Of a DNA stretch of 64,000 nucleotides, positions 1 through 14,505 are shown piece by piece. The DNA is from Todiramphus chloris collaris. Lineage: Eukaryota; Chordata; Aves; Coraciiformes; Alcedinidae. Numbering within the stretch: position 1 is the stretch's first letter; each line of letters starts with the position of its first letter. A program made the position numbers and the translations under genes. The notes below the pieces were generated by a model, which saw only the letters and a list, made by a program, of their open reading frames with translations, did no database searches and was not told the origin of the DNA. The stretch is from assembly GCA_025345505.1 (NCBI GenBank), contig JANVCC010000017.1:500315-564314 (forward strand), given 5' to 3'.

Positions 1-3000
1 GTTTTTAATTTTAAATGCTAAGAATTGTCCAACCTCTGATAATTAAGAGCGATTTTAAGCTGATACTTAATTATGAGTAATTTTAAGCTAAAATTTTAAC
101 TCAGTCAAAAAAACACTTTTATTAAGCCACATATCAAGGAGTTTGATGCAGTATCACTAAACAACAGGCCATGTTCAGAAAACTAGCAATTGGATTGCAA
201 CTAGCTCATCCATGACCAATACTCAACTCCTATGAAGTTTAAAATAAATCATCTTGAATTCAGAGCAGCACATTATGCAAATTTGAAACAAAGTTGGAGG
301 TATGGAGATACAACTGCCTACTAAAATCTAGAATGTCTTTTTCACTTCACAGCTATCTCAGTAATGATAGAGTTTAGCTGTAAAAACAAATAGAATTGGA
401 TGAGCTTCTGGAAAAAAAAAAAAGTTGTTTTCTCCAGCACTACTGGAGAAATGTTAACTGTATTTACCATCTGTGAAAGGACGATAATGTTTGTGCACAG
501 TCCTCACAGGGATTTTGGCTAGGACTAATTAATATTTTTAATGTGCTTTAAAGATTAAACAGTCAGTAAGAACACAGTTCATTATTCATTTACTTTAGGA
601 AAAGTAGAATCCTCTACAACAAACCCAAGAAACAATAATTGTAATATCATTGCATGAAAGGAATATTATAAACCACAAATCTATGTAATAAAATGTTTTC
701 CCCTCCTGATAATTTTAAACCAATTTTCAGTACTTCAGAGGTTTGAAAGCATCTTTCCTTAAGTTTTCAGGTATAACTTATAGCCTGGAACTTAACCCTA
801 GTCATAATATTTCCCAAAACAGTGAATCCTCACTCAACTTTCTTCTTAACAGACAAAATCATCCTTAACAGAACATGTTCTTGACTTCAAAGTAAGAATA
901 CTCCATTAATTCCACCTGTACCAGAAAAGTACTGATTCCATTCAGTGACAATGGTAAAAATCAGAGGGGCTTATTCCAGAATTAACATGGAGACAAGGCT
1001 GAGTAAGAAAGAATGATGCCTACAAGCTGAGAAATTTCCCCAACACAGCTGGTATAAGACACTTGACACAGGACTACCGTGCCAGGAACAAGATCTTCCA
1101 GTCTGCTCCTACTGCCTGGTACTGTGTCTGATCTATTTCATGTTGGATAAATATTGACTGGTGGCTGTGTTGTCTGCAGGTTTTACGCCAGGTGAGAATT
1201 AAGTTATTGGCATTTGACATGTTGTGTCCTGGCACTTGAAGTTGAATTCAACTCTTCACTGCTGTTAGAAATTACTAGTGAAAAAGCCATTCAGTCTTCC
1301 AACACTGTAATGAATCACAGAGGACTTTCCTCTCTATCTGATTCTTAATCGGCATACATCATCACAAAATCTTGTACAAATAAGGTATGAACCCATAGGA
1401 ATTTCTTAACTTTCAGAATAAGGCAGAGATCTTCCAACATAGCCTGGACTATTTCTAATCCTGGCAGTACTCTTTCAGGCTCTGTTACACTAATTTAGGA
1501 TGATTACCTTATAAATTCCAAGCAACAAAACATGTAGCTAGCATTGGATGTTTAACAATTTATTGCAAGCATGCTCTTTATGTTGAATACTTTTGTCAGT
1601 CATCCTTCTAGAGATTTTTCCAGTCAGATCTGTGGAGTATCTATCTTGCAACATAGACCTTAGTGAATTAACAGAAAAGCTTCAAAGAAAGGATTTGTCC
1701 TTTCAACATGGAGACAACATATGCCAGCTATCAAAGGACTTTGCAAACACACAAATACCCTATGAAAAGTTACAGAGCTCAAAACGCTGGGGTTTTACAG
1801 TTGTGGTTAAAGATACTAAACTATTAGAAGAAGGATAATATAAAAGCCTGACAATTTAGGAATGTTAGAGCCATGTTAAAATTTTTATTATTACATCAGA
1901 AACTCCAAATTATTTTTCAATTTCTTTGGTTTAATGAATGATATTAAAGAATTCCCCTTTCTCTCCCTTCATAACATCATGTCTAGGTGGGTGGGTGGGG
2001 TGCATAAATTGAAAACTGCTGTCACACTAACAAGTAATACTATTAATTATATCCATTATCTTACAAATAGATTACTAGTATCATATGAGTCAAAGAAAAA
2101 TAGCTAAGAAACATAACAAAAAATAATGAGTATTTCTCAGTAGTTCTTCATAAAGGATAAGACGTGAATTGCTCAAAAAAAATTACAAATATCCTATATT
2201 GTACTTACAGACTATTTATATTTTCAGTCAGGGAAAAAGAAAAAAACTATACGTACAGAGTCTGCTAAAGGTAATATAAATGAAGAGAGGGGAGGACAGG
2301 GGGCAAAAATCAGTCTGTTCTTAGATATCTACCATTATTCTTATATAATTTACTTCAGAAGTTTTGAGAAAAACACAATTTCTGTATATTAGGCTTCTTT
2401 AAAAACATGCTGGGAGGAAAAAAACAAACACACAACAAACAAACAAAAAAACGACCACAATACTTCTAAGGGGAAAAAAAGAAATTAACAAAAAATATTC
2501 CAGATGGGAGTAAAAAAAAAAGCCCAAAACAAGAGGTTAATTACTGACACTCATTGGGCTAGGAAGCAGAGGAGAGGCAAGAGAGCAGTTAAACTGAGAG
2601 AGAGAAAAAAAAAAAAAAATGCTGTAGGAGAATCAGTACGTGGGACTCTACAGGAAAACTGCTAAAAAAATCAAAGTTAAATGTCTGCTTCCAGATCATA
2701 ACTCCTGTCTCACAGACAGGACAGTGTTCCTTTATTACTTGCAAGATTGAGATTCAAGGGAAGAATCCAAAAGCAGATCAGGGTTCAATCATAAGGGAGC
2801 AGGCAGCAAATGAAGACCTTGGAAAGCACAGATGAAGGGAAAGATTGAGGACTCAAATAAAAGCAAGTCAGCAGGGCAGTTACTAAGAGAAGCATCATTC
2901 AACAAGCTGATATCATGTCTAAATGAAGTAAATAGAAAGGACAATAAATTCTGACAGACTAAATGTGAAAAACTCAAGGAAAACTGGACAAGGAGAAACA

Positions 3001-3739
3001 ACTAACAAGACACATGAAATCTAGTAATAAAGCTTCCCTCAAATGCATCCAGAACAGGACCCCTCCTAGAGACCTTGCAGAATGAAAGAATCATCACAAC
3101 AGGAACACACAAATATAATAAAGCAATTGCTAAGAATTTAAACTACTTATCTGAATTTGTATTTAGTGTAGAATAGTCTGGGAAGAGATGGAGAGGAACG
3201 GTCTCAAACTGAACTATGCATAGAAAAGATTGTGTAATGAACTGAAAAAGGAAAAACAGTTCATAAACAAATATTATTTATCCATGAATTACTAAATGGA
3301 CTCAAAAGTGAACCAGTGAACCACAAATTGTGATACATAACATTGGCTCTAAAATCACCTCAGAATATGAGGCCTGGAAGGTGGCAGATGCAATAAGAAC
3401 TTTTAGAAAGGATTCTATATTTACTACTTTAAGGATAGTAAGTAATAGAATTGGCAGACACACTAAAAAAATATTATACACATCAGACCAGTCAACATAC
3501 CACCTTTTGTAAAAAGAAGTCTTGTTTGACAAGTAATAGAATCTCAAGACAATTTAGCTCGGGGGCACCTCTCTAGACCACCTCATCACAATCAAAAAAA
3601 GGCTGATTTCTATCAGGTTCTCTATCCCTTGTCCTGTGACATCTGATGGAGATCCCACAAGATTTCTAGGCACCCATTCTGGTGTTTGACAACCCTCAAA
3701 GTGAATTAAAAAAAATAAAAAAATTCTTTGCACAAAATT

Positions 3740-5010
3740 TTATTTTCCCTTGTTGCAGCCTGTGAGGAGACTGAGAAGAGTTGGTCTGTCTTTGCAACAG
3801 TCTCTTATTAGCTAGATGAAGACATCAATGCTGAGGTAGTGCCAGATGTCACTGTGAGGCCACTCTAACATCTCAGAAGGTCTTCTCTCTAGTCTTTTGC
3901 TCAAGGCTAAACAAACCCAGCCCTCTCAGCCTCTTCTTATGTGATGAAACCCCCTGGACATCTTTGAGGCCCTAGCCTGGTTTTGTTTCAGTCTGTCAGT
4001 GTTTCATTCTTGTTGCTGTTCTTGTACTGGGGAACTCCAAACTGAGCACAGCATCCTAGAACTGGTCTAAAGTGCTTAACAGAGGAGAGGAATCACTTTC
4101 CTTAATCTGCTGGCTATGTTCATACTAATACAGCCAAGTATGTTGTTGGACTTCATCACTGCAAGGAAGACTTGCTGCCTTGTGTCCAGACAGGAATTAT
4201 TTTGCATATTTTCTGTAGTGTACATCCTCCCATCACCCAGATAATTACTGAAGACATTAAAAAACTTTATCATCCCCCCCATCCATCCCTGAAGAACACT
4301 AGCCACTTGTTGGATTTTGTACTACTGATCACAACCCTTTCAGACTAGGAGTCTAGCCAGTTTTCTACCCACATCCCTCTAATTTGACTATAAGAATATT
4401 ATAGAAAGTCTTGGTAGAATGAATGTACAAAATACTCATCTGTTTTCTCTTATCACACCATTAGCCATCTGATGAGAGAAGAAAGGCTAGGCACAGTATG
4501 CCCTACCTAAAATATGCTGGCTACTTCCCATCACTTTCTTATTCTTCATGCATCTGAACAGAGTACTCCATAGTCTTTGTAGGGACAGAGTGGAGGAAGA
4601 GCAGACTATACTTCCAAGATCCTGTTCTTTGTGCTTCCTAAAGACAGCTGTGATATTTACATTTTTCCAGTCATCCAGAACTTTTCCTGAATGTCAAGAC
4701 CATTTGAAGATGCTAGAGAGTGGTGGCATAGTGACACCTACCGGCACCCTCAGCAGCCTTGGAGGCATTTCACCTGGTCTCATGGACTGTTGCATGTTTA
4801 TATAGTTGATCTGCTACTTCAGGTAATACTTAACTCCTACAGACTCTACCATGAAGTCAGACAGGCTTGGGGAAAAACACACCAGTAAAACCTGAGTTGA
4901 AAGCAGCATTTTCTCTCAGTCTTTACTGTCTCCTTTGCTATGAGGTCTCCTGCATCACCGAGAACTGGAGCTCCCTTAGTTTCTCTTTTGCTGCTGATGT
5001 ACTGTAGAAG
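3740..5010 (-). mobile_element. Old degraded CR1 LINE fragment
   Basis: The plus strand reads like the reverse complement of CR1 over more than 1 kb. Recognisable pieces include the stretch around 3900-3950 (CCCAGCCCTCTCAGCCTCTTC), the stretch around 4280-4380 (ATCCCTGAAGAACACTAGCC, then GCCAGTTTTCTACCCACA), and the 4665-4830 part that corresponds to the second open reading frame (TTTTCCAGTCATCCAGAACT). The CR1 sense strand is therefore minus, the same as DMD. Many stops and small gaps show it is dead and old. The edges are approximate, and internal pieces between 4400 and 4650 are poorly matched. Confidence 0.72.
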
Positions 5011-7670
5011 CATACTGTAACTCTTTAAAGTGACAATAGCAAACTGGAGAAAGGCAATGTGATCAATACTTTATTTGGACTTCCAAAGAGATTCTCCTTG
5101 AAGAACAACTCTATTCTGATACATAAGTGTAATAGATTTACTCACATCAGAAAAAAAACCTGTTACTAGAAAATAAACACTTCTGTAGGTAATTCCATTA
5201 AGCTATAATTTTAATACATTCTTTAGGCTAAGTAATACTTTTTATTACCCATCTACACTTTACTAAAATGTCTGCATTCTAACGATATTTTTTTCTTTTA
5301 AAAAAGTTTCATCTAACAATTTTATATGGAAAAGATTACTGCCAAAGAATAATAATGGCTTTACACTTGTCAATTTACTTTTAATCTCCTTTTTTTTTTT
5401 TTTCGTTTTTTTTGTTTTGTACATGTAACCTACTTAGTATCCAAGACTGCTCTGGTTTCAAAGTAGGAATTTCATAGCTAGCAATTTGAAAACTAGACCA
5501 GTACCACTTTGCATTTGACCATATCATATGCAAGAGAAAGGCAGAGTACTCAGGCAAACAGCTCTGGCAGTGTTCTTTGCACTATTTGGAAGATTCACAT
5601 TGCCTAAAGTTAAAAGGTAAACATAAACTGTGCATTCCTAATGCAGAAAAAATACTTGTCTCAGCTCACAGAATGAAAGTGATTGTTCAACAACCACTTC
5701 ACCTATACAAATATACAGTTCTCATAACACCGAAGGTCAAAAGACATGAGATCAATATGAATTTCAGAGGTCAAATACACTAGATACTTATTTTTAACCT
5801 TTTTTTGTAGTCATAGCAAATACTAATGCCAAACACATAAGAACAGACAGTAGGTGCAAGATTTGGAATATTCCTTATCTTTTCTTCATTCCTAACACTT
5901 AATTCCCAGAAACTCTTTTAAGACAAGTGCTATGCTAAGTTACAGAAAAAATAATCTAAATATTGTATATTAAGGATAGGAAAGGTATAACTTATGCACT
6001 TATGCATACAATGAAAAACATTCATAAAGTAAGCTACAGACAAAAAACAGTGTTAGAAGTAGCACATGTAAGCTGTGAAAGACATCATAGACGTCTGCTG
6101 TGCCATCCCAGATATTTTCTATGATGATAACAATTTATTACTGAGTAGAATTCAATGCATATTAATATTCTAAGACTATGTGTTTCTTCTGCATGTTTTC
6201 TCCTTAGAAAAGTCTCCTAAATTCTAATTTCAGTTTTACAACTGAATCCTTCCCCTTAAACATGTATAAACCCCATGATTTAATAAAATGCTTCATTAGT
6301 GACACTAGGGGGAATCAATATGCAATTACTACAGAGTACATAGAGGAGCAACGCATTTGAGCTTTATGCAGTCTTTCAGCTGTCCGCAAACTACAATGTG
6401 TGCAATTCCTTTATATTCTATGGTATCTTTCTGGAAGTTTAGTACTCTCAGAAAATCTTTTACTCTATATAAGCAGAAGTAGCCAAGTTTAATATGTTTA
6501 TAAAGGACAATTATCCCCCTGGAAGCAATCTACTGGTGTTTGGTGAGGTCTAGTTCAACCCACAAAGAATGGTTCTGTGGTTGACTCAAGTTAATTGAAA
6601 TCGTAGATAGAATTCAGTTAAGGTAAGTTAAAATACAAGCAGAAACTTCAAATAGAAGCTACTCTTTTTCACAATGCTTTTTCAAACTTCATATTTCTTC
6701 TCTGTGAGTTCTGAAACTAACAAATACAATGACTTCTATGAGAATTAATTTAGCAGCAAATACAGTTTTATTTTTCTTGATCATACAGAACCTCTCTGCA
6801 AAGAACATATCAGTCCTGTAAAATATTCCATCTACATTCATTTGTGTAGTTAAAACTGGCAGTTTTCTGATATACCTACGTCATTCCCAAAAGTCTAGTA
6901 AGTTTTTTTGCTTAAACAAAATGCTATTTCATGAAAACAAACCAGGAACTGTTTCTGTCACTTTCTACACTTTCCTTCACGGACATATTCTATTCAATTA
7001 GGACAACATTCTATATAGCCATAACTTTGAACATCATTATTTTAAGACACATTTTGAGATGTGCCTTGTCTATGTTATCTCCACACACACACTGGTTGCT
7101 TTTCTCCAACATTTAGTTAAATTTTTAATCCCATATTTTCAAGAACAGGGTCATTGTTGTTTGCAAAATTGTTAATCCACTTTCTGCTTTTCAGTATCTG
7201 GGGCCAGGAATATACTCTTGCCACAGTGACTGCATGTTACAAGATGACATGGGTGCCTTTACATGTGAAATTGGAGCATAGAGAACAGAAAGGATCTGTG
7301 ATGATTCCTGGATGGAAAAGGCCAGTAAATTACAGTCCCTAATAACTTTATTATTCTTGTATTAAGCATTACCAATACTATACAACCATGCAGGAAGGCA
7401 GGACACTGACTTCTGGTTTTGCTGTTGCAGCTCTGAAGACAGAATCATGACTTGTATGGTTGTGTGGAAGTCAGTGAGGCTGTCACAGCAAAAGAGCACT
7501 AGAATAATGAGGGATTTCAAATCCTCTCATTTAAATTGTATAAACATTATAACAGCGATTAATATGGAAACTTGAATTCTAGAGATCATTAAACAGTGAT
7601 TCCTAGAGAAGCAAATACTTAGGAACAGAATCAATTTTTCATCAAGTTAAGAGCAGCATGCAGGCTTCAC

Positions 7671-7693
7671 AAAAAAAAAAAAAAAAAAAAAAA
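7671..7693. repeat. A homopolymer
   Basis: Twenty-three consecutive A. The upstream bases do not look like a processed gene copy or a known SINE. Confidence 0.93.
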
Positions 7694-10600
7694 GCCAAGA
7701 ACCACTTTGCATGACCTTAATAAATTCAGTATGATTTATGATATTCCATTTTCCTCATTGATACAAATATTTTTGTTAAGCCACTGTTATATTTAAGTAA
7801 CTTTGGTACAAGAGACACCATTGGTTCCAATGTTGAAGTCTTAATCATGGTAAGGTAGTAGAGTAGAAATATCAAATATTTATTACATTTTTAAAAATTG
7901 TTGATAGATTTGTATTTATTTAAGAAAAATATGTAATTGTAAATCACATTTTCAGAATGCAAAAAAGGTCTGTTTTCATGAAGAGGAAAAAACTGACAAA
8001 GAACATTTCAGAGAGCAGTTATCCTTCCCATTACCAATGCACATAGGCTTTATTCCCTTGTTGCTTGGTGACTAATAAGTATTTTCAAGAGTATCAGTCT
8101 ATTTGCTCCAACTTCAGTTTATTTCAAGCACACTATTTTGTTTCTGCTTATCACTGCATCCTTTTAGAATCTGGGATAGTTAAAAAAAAATCTCCATTTG
8201 CTCTTTAAGCCTGTTCTCACATCATCCTCCCTAAGTTCACATTCAGAGAATTGTTTGGTTATGGGTCAAGTAGTTTCTCCCCATTTCAGGTTGGTTTTTG
8301 TTTTTCTTTTTTTTTGTTTTTTTTTTTAATGTAGCTACTTCAGCTCTTTGCAGAGTAATCCCACATCTCAAAAATATTATCCACTGAGAATTTAATGCAC
8401 ATTAGCGATATGAACCTTTTCACAAATTCATAACAATTTTTCTATCTCTCTATACCATTGCACTAAACTATTTAACAGTAAATTTAATGATAAGCAGAGT
8501 AATCAGACTACCAGAAGACAATCTACAGCCAGCTTACTGCAATATACCATACAAAAGAAAATTACTCTCTTGGTAAATGACAGCAAACTATGAAGAAACC
8601 AGAAAATCTGAAGTTCCAAAAAGCCTTATTTGGAAATGATTCCATGACCACTCTAACAACAGATGTCTCTTGGTTGGATTTCAGCTGAAAGAATCTGACA
8701 GAAATGATACTGTATTCATGTAATTCATAAAATGGCTACTTCCAGTGTCTGTTGAAAAGCAATTTTCAATTCGTTTTAATTTTGCTGTAAGATTCTCTTG
8801 GGGCATTCATTTGGAGCTATATCTTTCCACCTAGCTTCCAGAAAGTAACTACCATGAAAGCCACTGCTCATTCAGCCATCAGTCTAAAAACTAACAGAAA
8901 ATAAAGATTAGAGGAAAATGGAGAAAGTATGATCCCCTAACATGTTGTTCCTTGATTTTTTAATATATTTAATCTTTTTTTTTTTGCAAGTGCCCCATCA
9001 GTGACTGACATTTTCCATTTGAATACCTCATAATTTTCCATAAATCCTACCTGAACTTCAATTTCTATGACTAAACCAAGCTACTGAAAATTATGCACAA
9101 CAATAGACCAGTTTCACAGTAATTTCAGAAAGAGCTTTTGCCCTATTTGCAGAGCAAATAATCCCCAGAAATACCAGAAAATTAATAAACTCACCATCTT
9201 CTGTGAAGATTATGACAATAGGTCTTCTTTTAACAGTGAACCTCAAAGCTAGGAAAATTTGGAAAAGAATTGAGAGAAACAAAGCAAGTTTCTCCTGTAG
9301 CCCTTCTTTCCATACACTTTCACTTTAATATCTTCAGAATGCAAGAACTGCCTGAGAATAGGTGATTCTTTTTTTCTCTTTCTAGATTCAATCATTTCAA
9401 TCATAACCATGTGTTGTCCTTGATATCAGTAGAAAATAATACTCATTGCATGGAAAAAGAAATTTCTCTTTCAAGGTATTTTTTTCCTGATCATTTTTCT
9501 GTACAGAAAGTCTATTGCAGTGACCACTAAGTCCTGTAGTCTTGTCTGCAGGACTAACACAGACACACAGACATGCTAAGGAAAATAATTAAGACTTCAG
9601 ATCCATTGCCTTGTTATGGAAGTAAATGATAACTTGCATTTGTCTTTTAAACAGAAAGCCTCTGTCTTTTTAAGTGCAGTGTCCCTGGCTTACAGGTTTT
9701 ATGATTTTATCGTGCATCTTCAGATTTCTTTATTTCACAGAGTAGGCAGACTGCTGCAGATCAGCGATTTCTCCTACAGGACAATATCTGCTTTAAAACA
9801 ATAGTTGAATCAAATTATAACTTTTGTCATATATCCCACATAGAAATGGTTTTCCTGGATGTCACAAAGTTTCCAAAGAAACTGCCTTATTAAAACTAGA
9901 AAAAGTTTCCAGAGAGAACAAGCAACAGAAATTACCAAGTCTAGCACATTATTTCATTACTTCAGAAAGAATTACCTTATTACTTTCAAAAGAGAAAGTT
10001 CTGTACCTATTCCCAACATCAAAGTGATGTTTTTATTATCATAATAACAACACTGTGCAGACAGTATCACTCCATTTCACAAAACTTCTATAATTTCTAA
10101 AGCTTAACAAAAATCGGTGCACTGTAGTTTAAGACCAGGGGTTACTACATTTTTCATGTGATGTTTAACTCTGAAAAAGTTTTAATTAACAAAAGCCACA
10201 TTTACTGAGTTATTATTCCAACTGGCAGTCCTTGCCATTGTCACAGTATTAACGCTTTAAGCAAATTTAAGAAATATTGTTTTCTCGGTCCTTTGGAGAA
10301 TTTTAAATTTAAGACCACCTTTGCCATCTCTTCTGTACTGAAATAGAGGAAATTATTTTAGACTGTTTGAAAACTCACTTTCATCAAATACTAAGGGTCT
10401 CAGATCTGGCCCATAGAAGAGAGGCAGAATAAAGAAAGAAACATGTAAACATTCAGGTATTCTTTTACTTAATTATTATTCAGGAATCTTTCACATTCTG
10501 CATTAAAAAAAATCTTTGCTAATCTTTCTCCTTTTGTAGCATCTTGAGGCAGTCTCATCTAGAAATGAAGAATTAAATTTTTACAGTACAGATTTTTCTT

Positions 10601-10800
10601 TTTACAGTACACAGCTTTACAGTTTTGCAGCTGAAAGAATCTTTTAGAAATAGAACACTTAATTACCCGTCACCAATAGCACTTTTAGACAGGCTGAAGT
10701 CTACTTTCACTAGACAGTTTTGATTACAAAATAAAATATTAATAAATAAATAAAAAAAAACCAAAAAAAAAACAACACCCCTTTGGTTATACTCTTCATA

Positions 10801-10820
10801 TTTTTTTTTTTTTTTTTTTT
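10801..10820. repeat. T homopolymer
   Basis: Twenty consecutive T, preceded at 10735-10775 by a TAAA/A-rich stretch. Confidence 0.93.
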
Positions 10821-12100
10821 AGTAAAACTTCTACTCAGATTCTTCTTGCTCCTAAAGTTATTTTCAGTAATTATCAGCATTTATGTCTGCTTCCCTGGCC
10901 ACTGTGAAATCTTATTCTCACCAAAATATTCCATAATCTATCATCAACCTATTCTTGTCCCCTTAGCAATCTTCTTTAGCAAGAGAAGCAGCATAATAGA
11001 AGCTGCCAAGAATCCATCAGCAAAATGAGAAATTCCACAACTTAAAATCATAATCTTAAGAAGCAAGATGAAAACAATGACTACACCATCTTAACTAAGC
11101 TCTTAAAATTTATTATTTCTTCAATGTATATACTTGGAATTTCATAGTGGCAGAGCTCAGATTCTGCCTTATGCAGTCTATTACATTCCCTGCACTCAGG
11201 CAACATTCACACAGACATGAAACAAAGTATACAAATAACGCACCAGAGAAAAATCTTGGATACTGGACAGAAAGCACTGATTCCACCTTACAGTATCAGG
11301 GGATTTCTGAAGAAGGTCTTGTGTGTACACCTTTGTATTCATGTATAAAAGGATATCGCAGGATATTACCATGAGTTTAAATACAAGCAAATGTATGCTG
11401 CATTAGCAAAATTACACCTCACTATATATATAATTTTTTTCTTTTAATTGGGGTAACAAAGACAAATTACTTAGAATTTCCAATCACAATCTGGAAAGGA
11501 CTATCTTTATGTTGTATTCACCTCTAAGCAAAGTTGTCTATTTCTGCACTGAAGCCAGTATTTTGTTCCTGGTACAAGGCTCAGCATAGAGGCTAACTTG
11601 ACTTAAACTTCTGAACTACTGCCAGGTTTTAGAAGATAGCTAATCTTTCATTTACATTTAATTGTGTGTCTGAAACTGTTCTTTAATGTATTTGCAGGGT
11701 CAGTGAGAAGACTGTGCCTCAAAGGGAGTCTAAATCATTAGTACTTATTCTCTCCTATTCTATTTCAAATCTAGAGATTTTAATCAAACATGTCACCAAT
11801 TAACATTATTCTTTCATAGCAAGTAAACATCTTAATTACCCTTCCAATTGTGTACCAAATTAAAAAAAACAGAAATCTCAAGACACCTGTATGAGTTTTT
11901 CTCTTAAGTTAGCTAATCTCTTTAGTAGCTTTTCAAACCAATTATTAATGGACAGGCAGATGGTTGTGTCTTTGAGTGGAATATCCCAAGTCGCTTAAGG
12001 GTTTTCCAAATAGTGCAAATACTTTCAATTATCAAAAAACTGAAGGATATGAAGATACCAAATCAACTTTTTTGGTTAATCTTAAGATGAACTCCTCCAC

Positions 12101-12122
12101 TTTTTTTTTTTTTTTTTTTTTT
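12101..12122. repeat. T homopolymer
   Basis: Twenty-two consecutive T in AT-rich intron sequence. Confidence 0.93.
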
Positions 12123-13520
12123 AATCGAGTATTAACCCTCCAAGCATCATCTCCCATACTGACAACTCTTTACATGAACTGTCTCCATTATCAGAAAGCT
12201 TTTTTAAAAGGCAAAGCATGCTATGAAAAAAACATCATTAATTTTATCTTAAAACATAGATTAGGGGCATAGTTAAGTCCTAGCAGAAGACACAATATAT
12301 AAGCAATAAAGCACATGAGAAATTTGGTAAGAAAATAACATGAGATTGAGTCTGGATGAACATTTTAACAGTTACAAAAGTTATTTATTGAGAAAAACAA
12401 TGGTAAAACACAGTGTTAGTAATGATGAATAGAAAATTACACATAATAAGATATAGTGGAAAAGAAATCTATGTGATTATTTGTCAGAGAAGACTAACAA
12501 TTACAATTTGACAGTCAGTTCTAAGGCATTGTGACTACAGAATATTAATAGAGACCCAAACATTTATAAATAACTCAAAACCAAAGAAACAACAAAGCAA
12601 GGCAGTTAACTGTAAATCCACAGGTAGCTTAAGTACCATGCACTAATGAGGAATATTATCTGATTAAGCAAAACCAGAAGGCTACCTTTAGAAGTAGCAT
12701 TTTGAAGTCAAGAGTATTAAGAACACTGTTTTCAAAGTGTGCACACACACAGGGGATACAAGCTGGTAAAGTATGATAAACCCACAAAATAAGAAAAGAA
12801 AAGTTTGCCAAAAAACAGATAGATATACTGTGCTAATGTTTCTGTGTTCTTTGGAGAACCTGCAACACCCATTTGCACCACCAGGTTCTAGTGTGCAGAC
12901 TGATACTGCTGTCCACCTCTCCCCTCTATCCCAGTTCCTGCTGTAGCTCAACAGCACAGATTTGCTCTGCCCCTCACTTTGGAAGCAGCTGGACAGCACA
13001 TCTAGGTAAGAAATGAGCGAAGTCTTTACAGTACTTCATTCATGACGTTCTCAGCATCATGTAAAGAACAGTAACTGCAATTACTGCACCTTACCAATTT
13101 GTAGAACAACATTGTCACAAGCTATGACAGTTTTATAGAAATATATAGTGGTACGCCTGAATTATACCACCACTAAATATCCAAGATGAATGTGATCATC
13201 ATCTGTGTATATGAGAATATCTATTATCTGTTCATTATACTAAAACTACCTCTACTTTTATTCATAAAATGTAAAATATTTTATAGGTATTACCACTGTT
13301 AGATTTTGCATGTATTTTAATGCAGCTGTCATTTCTTTGGTCTTATACATTTAGACTTATTAATTCATTAATGGAAAAATGTAAAATTTAAATTGTGTAT
13401 ATTATTTGAGTTACTATGATCCTATAGAAGCATTTATTCAGTCATTAACTGGGCAGTGAGACTCTCACTTAGCATCCAAATTCCTGTTATACCATGAGCT
13501 TGCTTTCTTAATTTTTTAGA

Positions 13521-14326
13521 ATGATAGAATCATAGAATTATACAGGTTGGAAAAGATCCTTGGGATCACCAAGTCCAACCATTAACCCTATTCTACAAAG
13601 TTCATCCCTAAACCGTGTCCCCCAACACCTCATCTAAACAACTCTTAAACATATCCAGGGATGGTGACTCAATCACCTCCCTGGGCAGCCTATTCCAGTG
13701 TCTGACTACTTTTTCTGTGAAAATTTTTTCCCTAATATCCAGTCTAAACCTATCCTGTTGCAGCTTTAATCCATTCCTTCTTGTTTTATTGCTGATTATC
13801 TGTGAGAAGAGACCAGCACCAGCCTCTCTACAATGTCCTTTCAGGCAGTTGTAGAGAGTGATGAGGTCTCCCCCTTCATCTGCTCTTCCTCAAACTAAGC
13901 AGTCCCAGTTCCTTCAATCGTTCTTCATGAGATTTATTCTCCAGGACCTTCACCAGCTTTGTGGCCCTCCTTCATCTCTCCAGCACCTCAATATCTCTCT
14001 TGTATTGAGGTGCCCAAAACTAGACACAATATTCAAGGCATAGCCTCAACAGTGCTGAGTACAAGAGGACAACTTCTGCTGCTCACCTTATTTCTAATAC
14101 AAGCCAGGATGCCATTGGCCTTCTTGTCCACCTGGGCACACTGCTGGTTCATATTCAGACGCTTGACAATTAGAACCCACAGACAGTTTTCCAGACACGC
14201 TTCCCCAAGCCTGTAGCATTGTATGGGGTTGTTGTGGCTCAAGTGCAAGACTCAGCACTTGGCCTTTTTGAAGCTCATACAGTTAACATTGCCCACCTAT
14301 TCAACCTATCCAGGTTGCAGATTTTA
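13521..14326 (-). mobile_element. CR1 LINE, 3' fragment
   Basis: On the plus strand this begins with octamer-like repeats (ATAGAATCATAGAATT) and AGGTTGGAAAAGATCC, the reverse complement of a CR1 3' end, and runs about 800 bp toward the 5' side. Typical internal pieces are CTCCCTGGGCAGCCTATTCC, GATGAGGTCTCCCCCTTCAT and CCATTGGCCTTCTTGTCCAC. It is 5'-truncated, as is usual for CR1, and its coding part is broken. It lies in DMD intron 7, in the same orientation as the gene. Confidence 0.93.
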
Positions 14327-14435
14327 GTTTATTCTTGCTGGGTCATGTGTTTAGTAGTAGTAATTTTTATGTGTTTGTATATACACATATATATCTTATA
14401 CACATGTGCAAGGGTGGAAAAAAAAATTAAGATAT

Positions 14436-14505
14436 ATCCTATAGAAAAAAATATCCTATAGATAAAATTTATCCTATAGGGGAAAAAAATATATATATCC
14501 TATAG
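14436..14505. repeat. Short palindromic tandem repeat (ATCCTATAG units)
   Basis: Four exact copies of ATCCTATAG start at 14436, 14453, 14471 and 14497, separated by A-rich spacers (starts 17, 18 and 26 bp apart). The core TCCTATAGGA, complete at the third copy, is a perfect palindrome. It lies about 110 bp beyond the CR1 copy ending near 14326. Confidence 0.85.
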
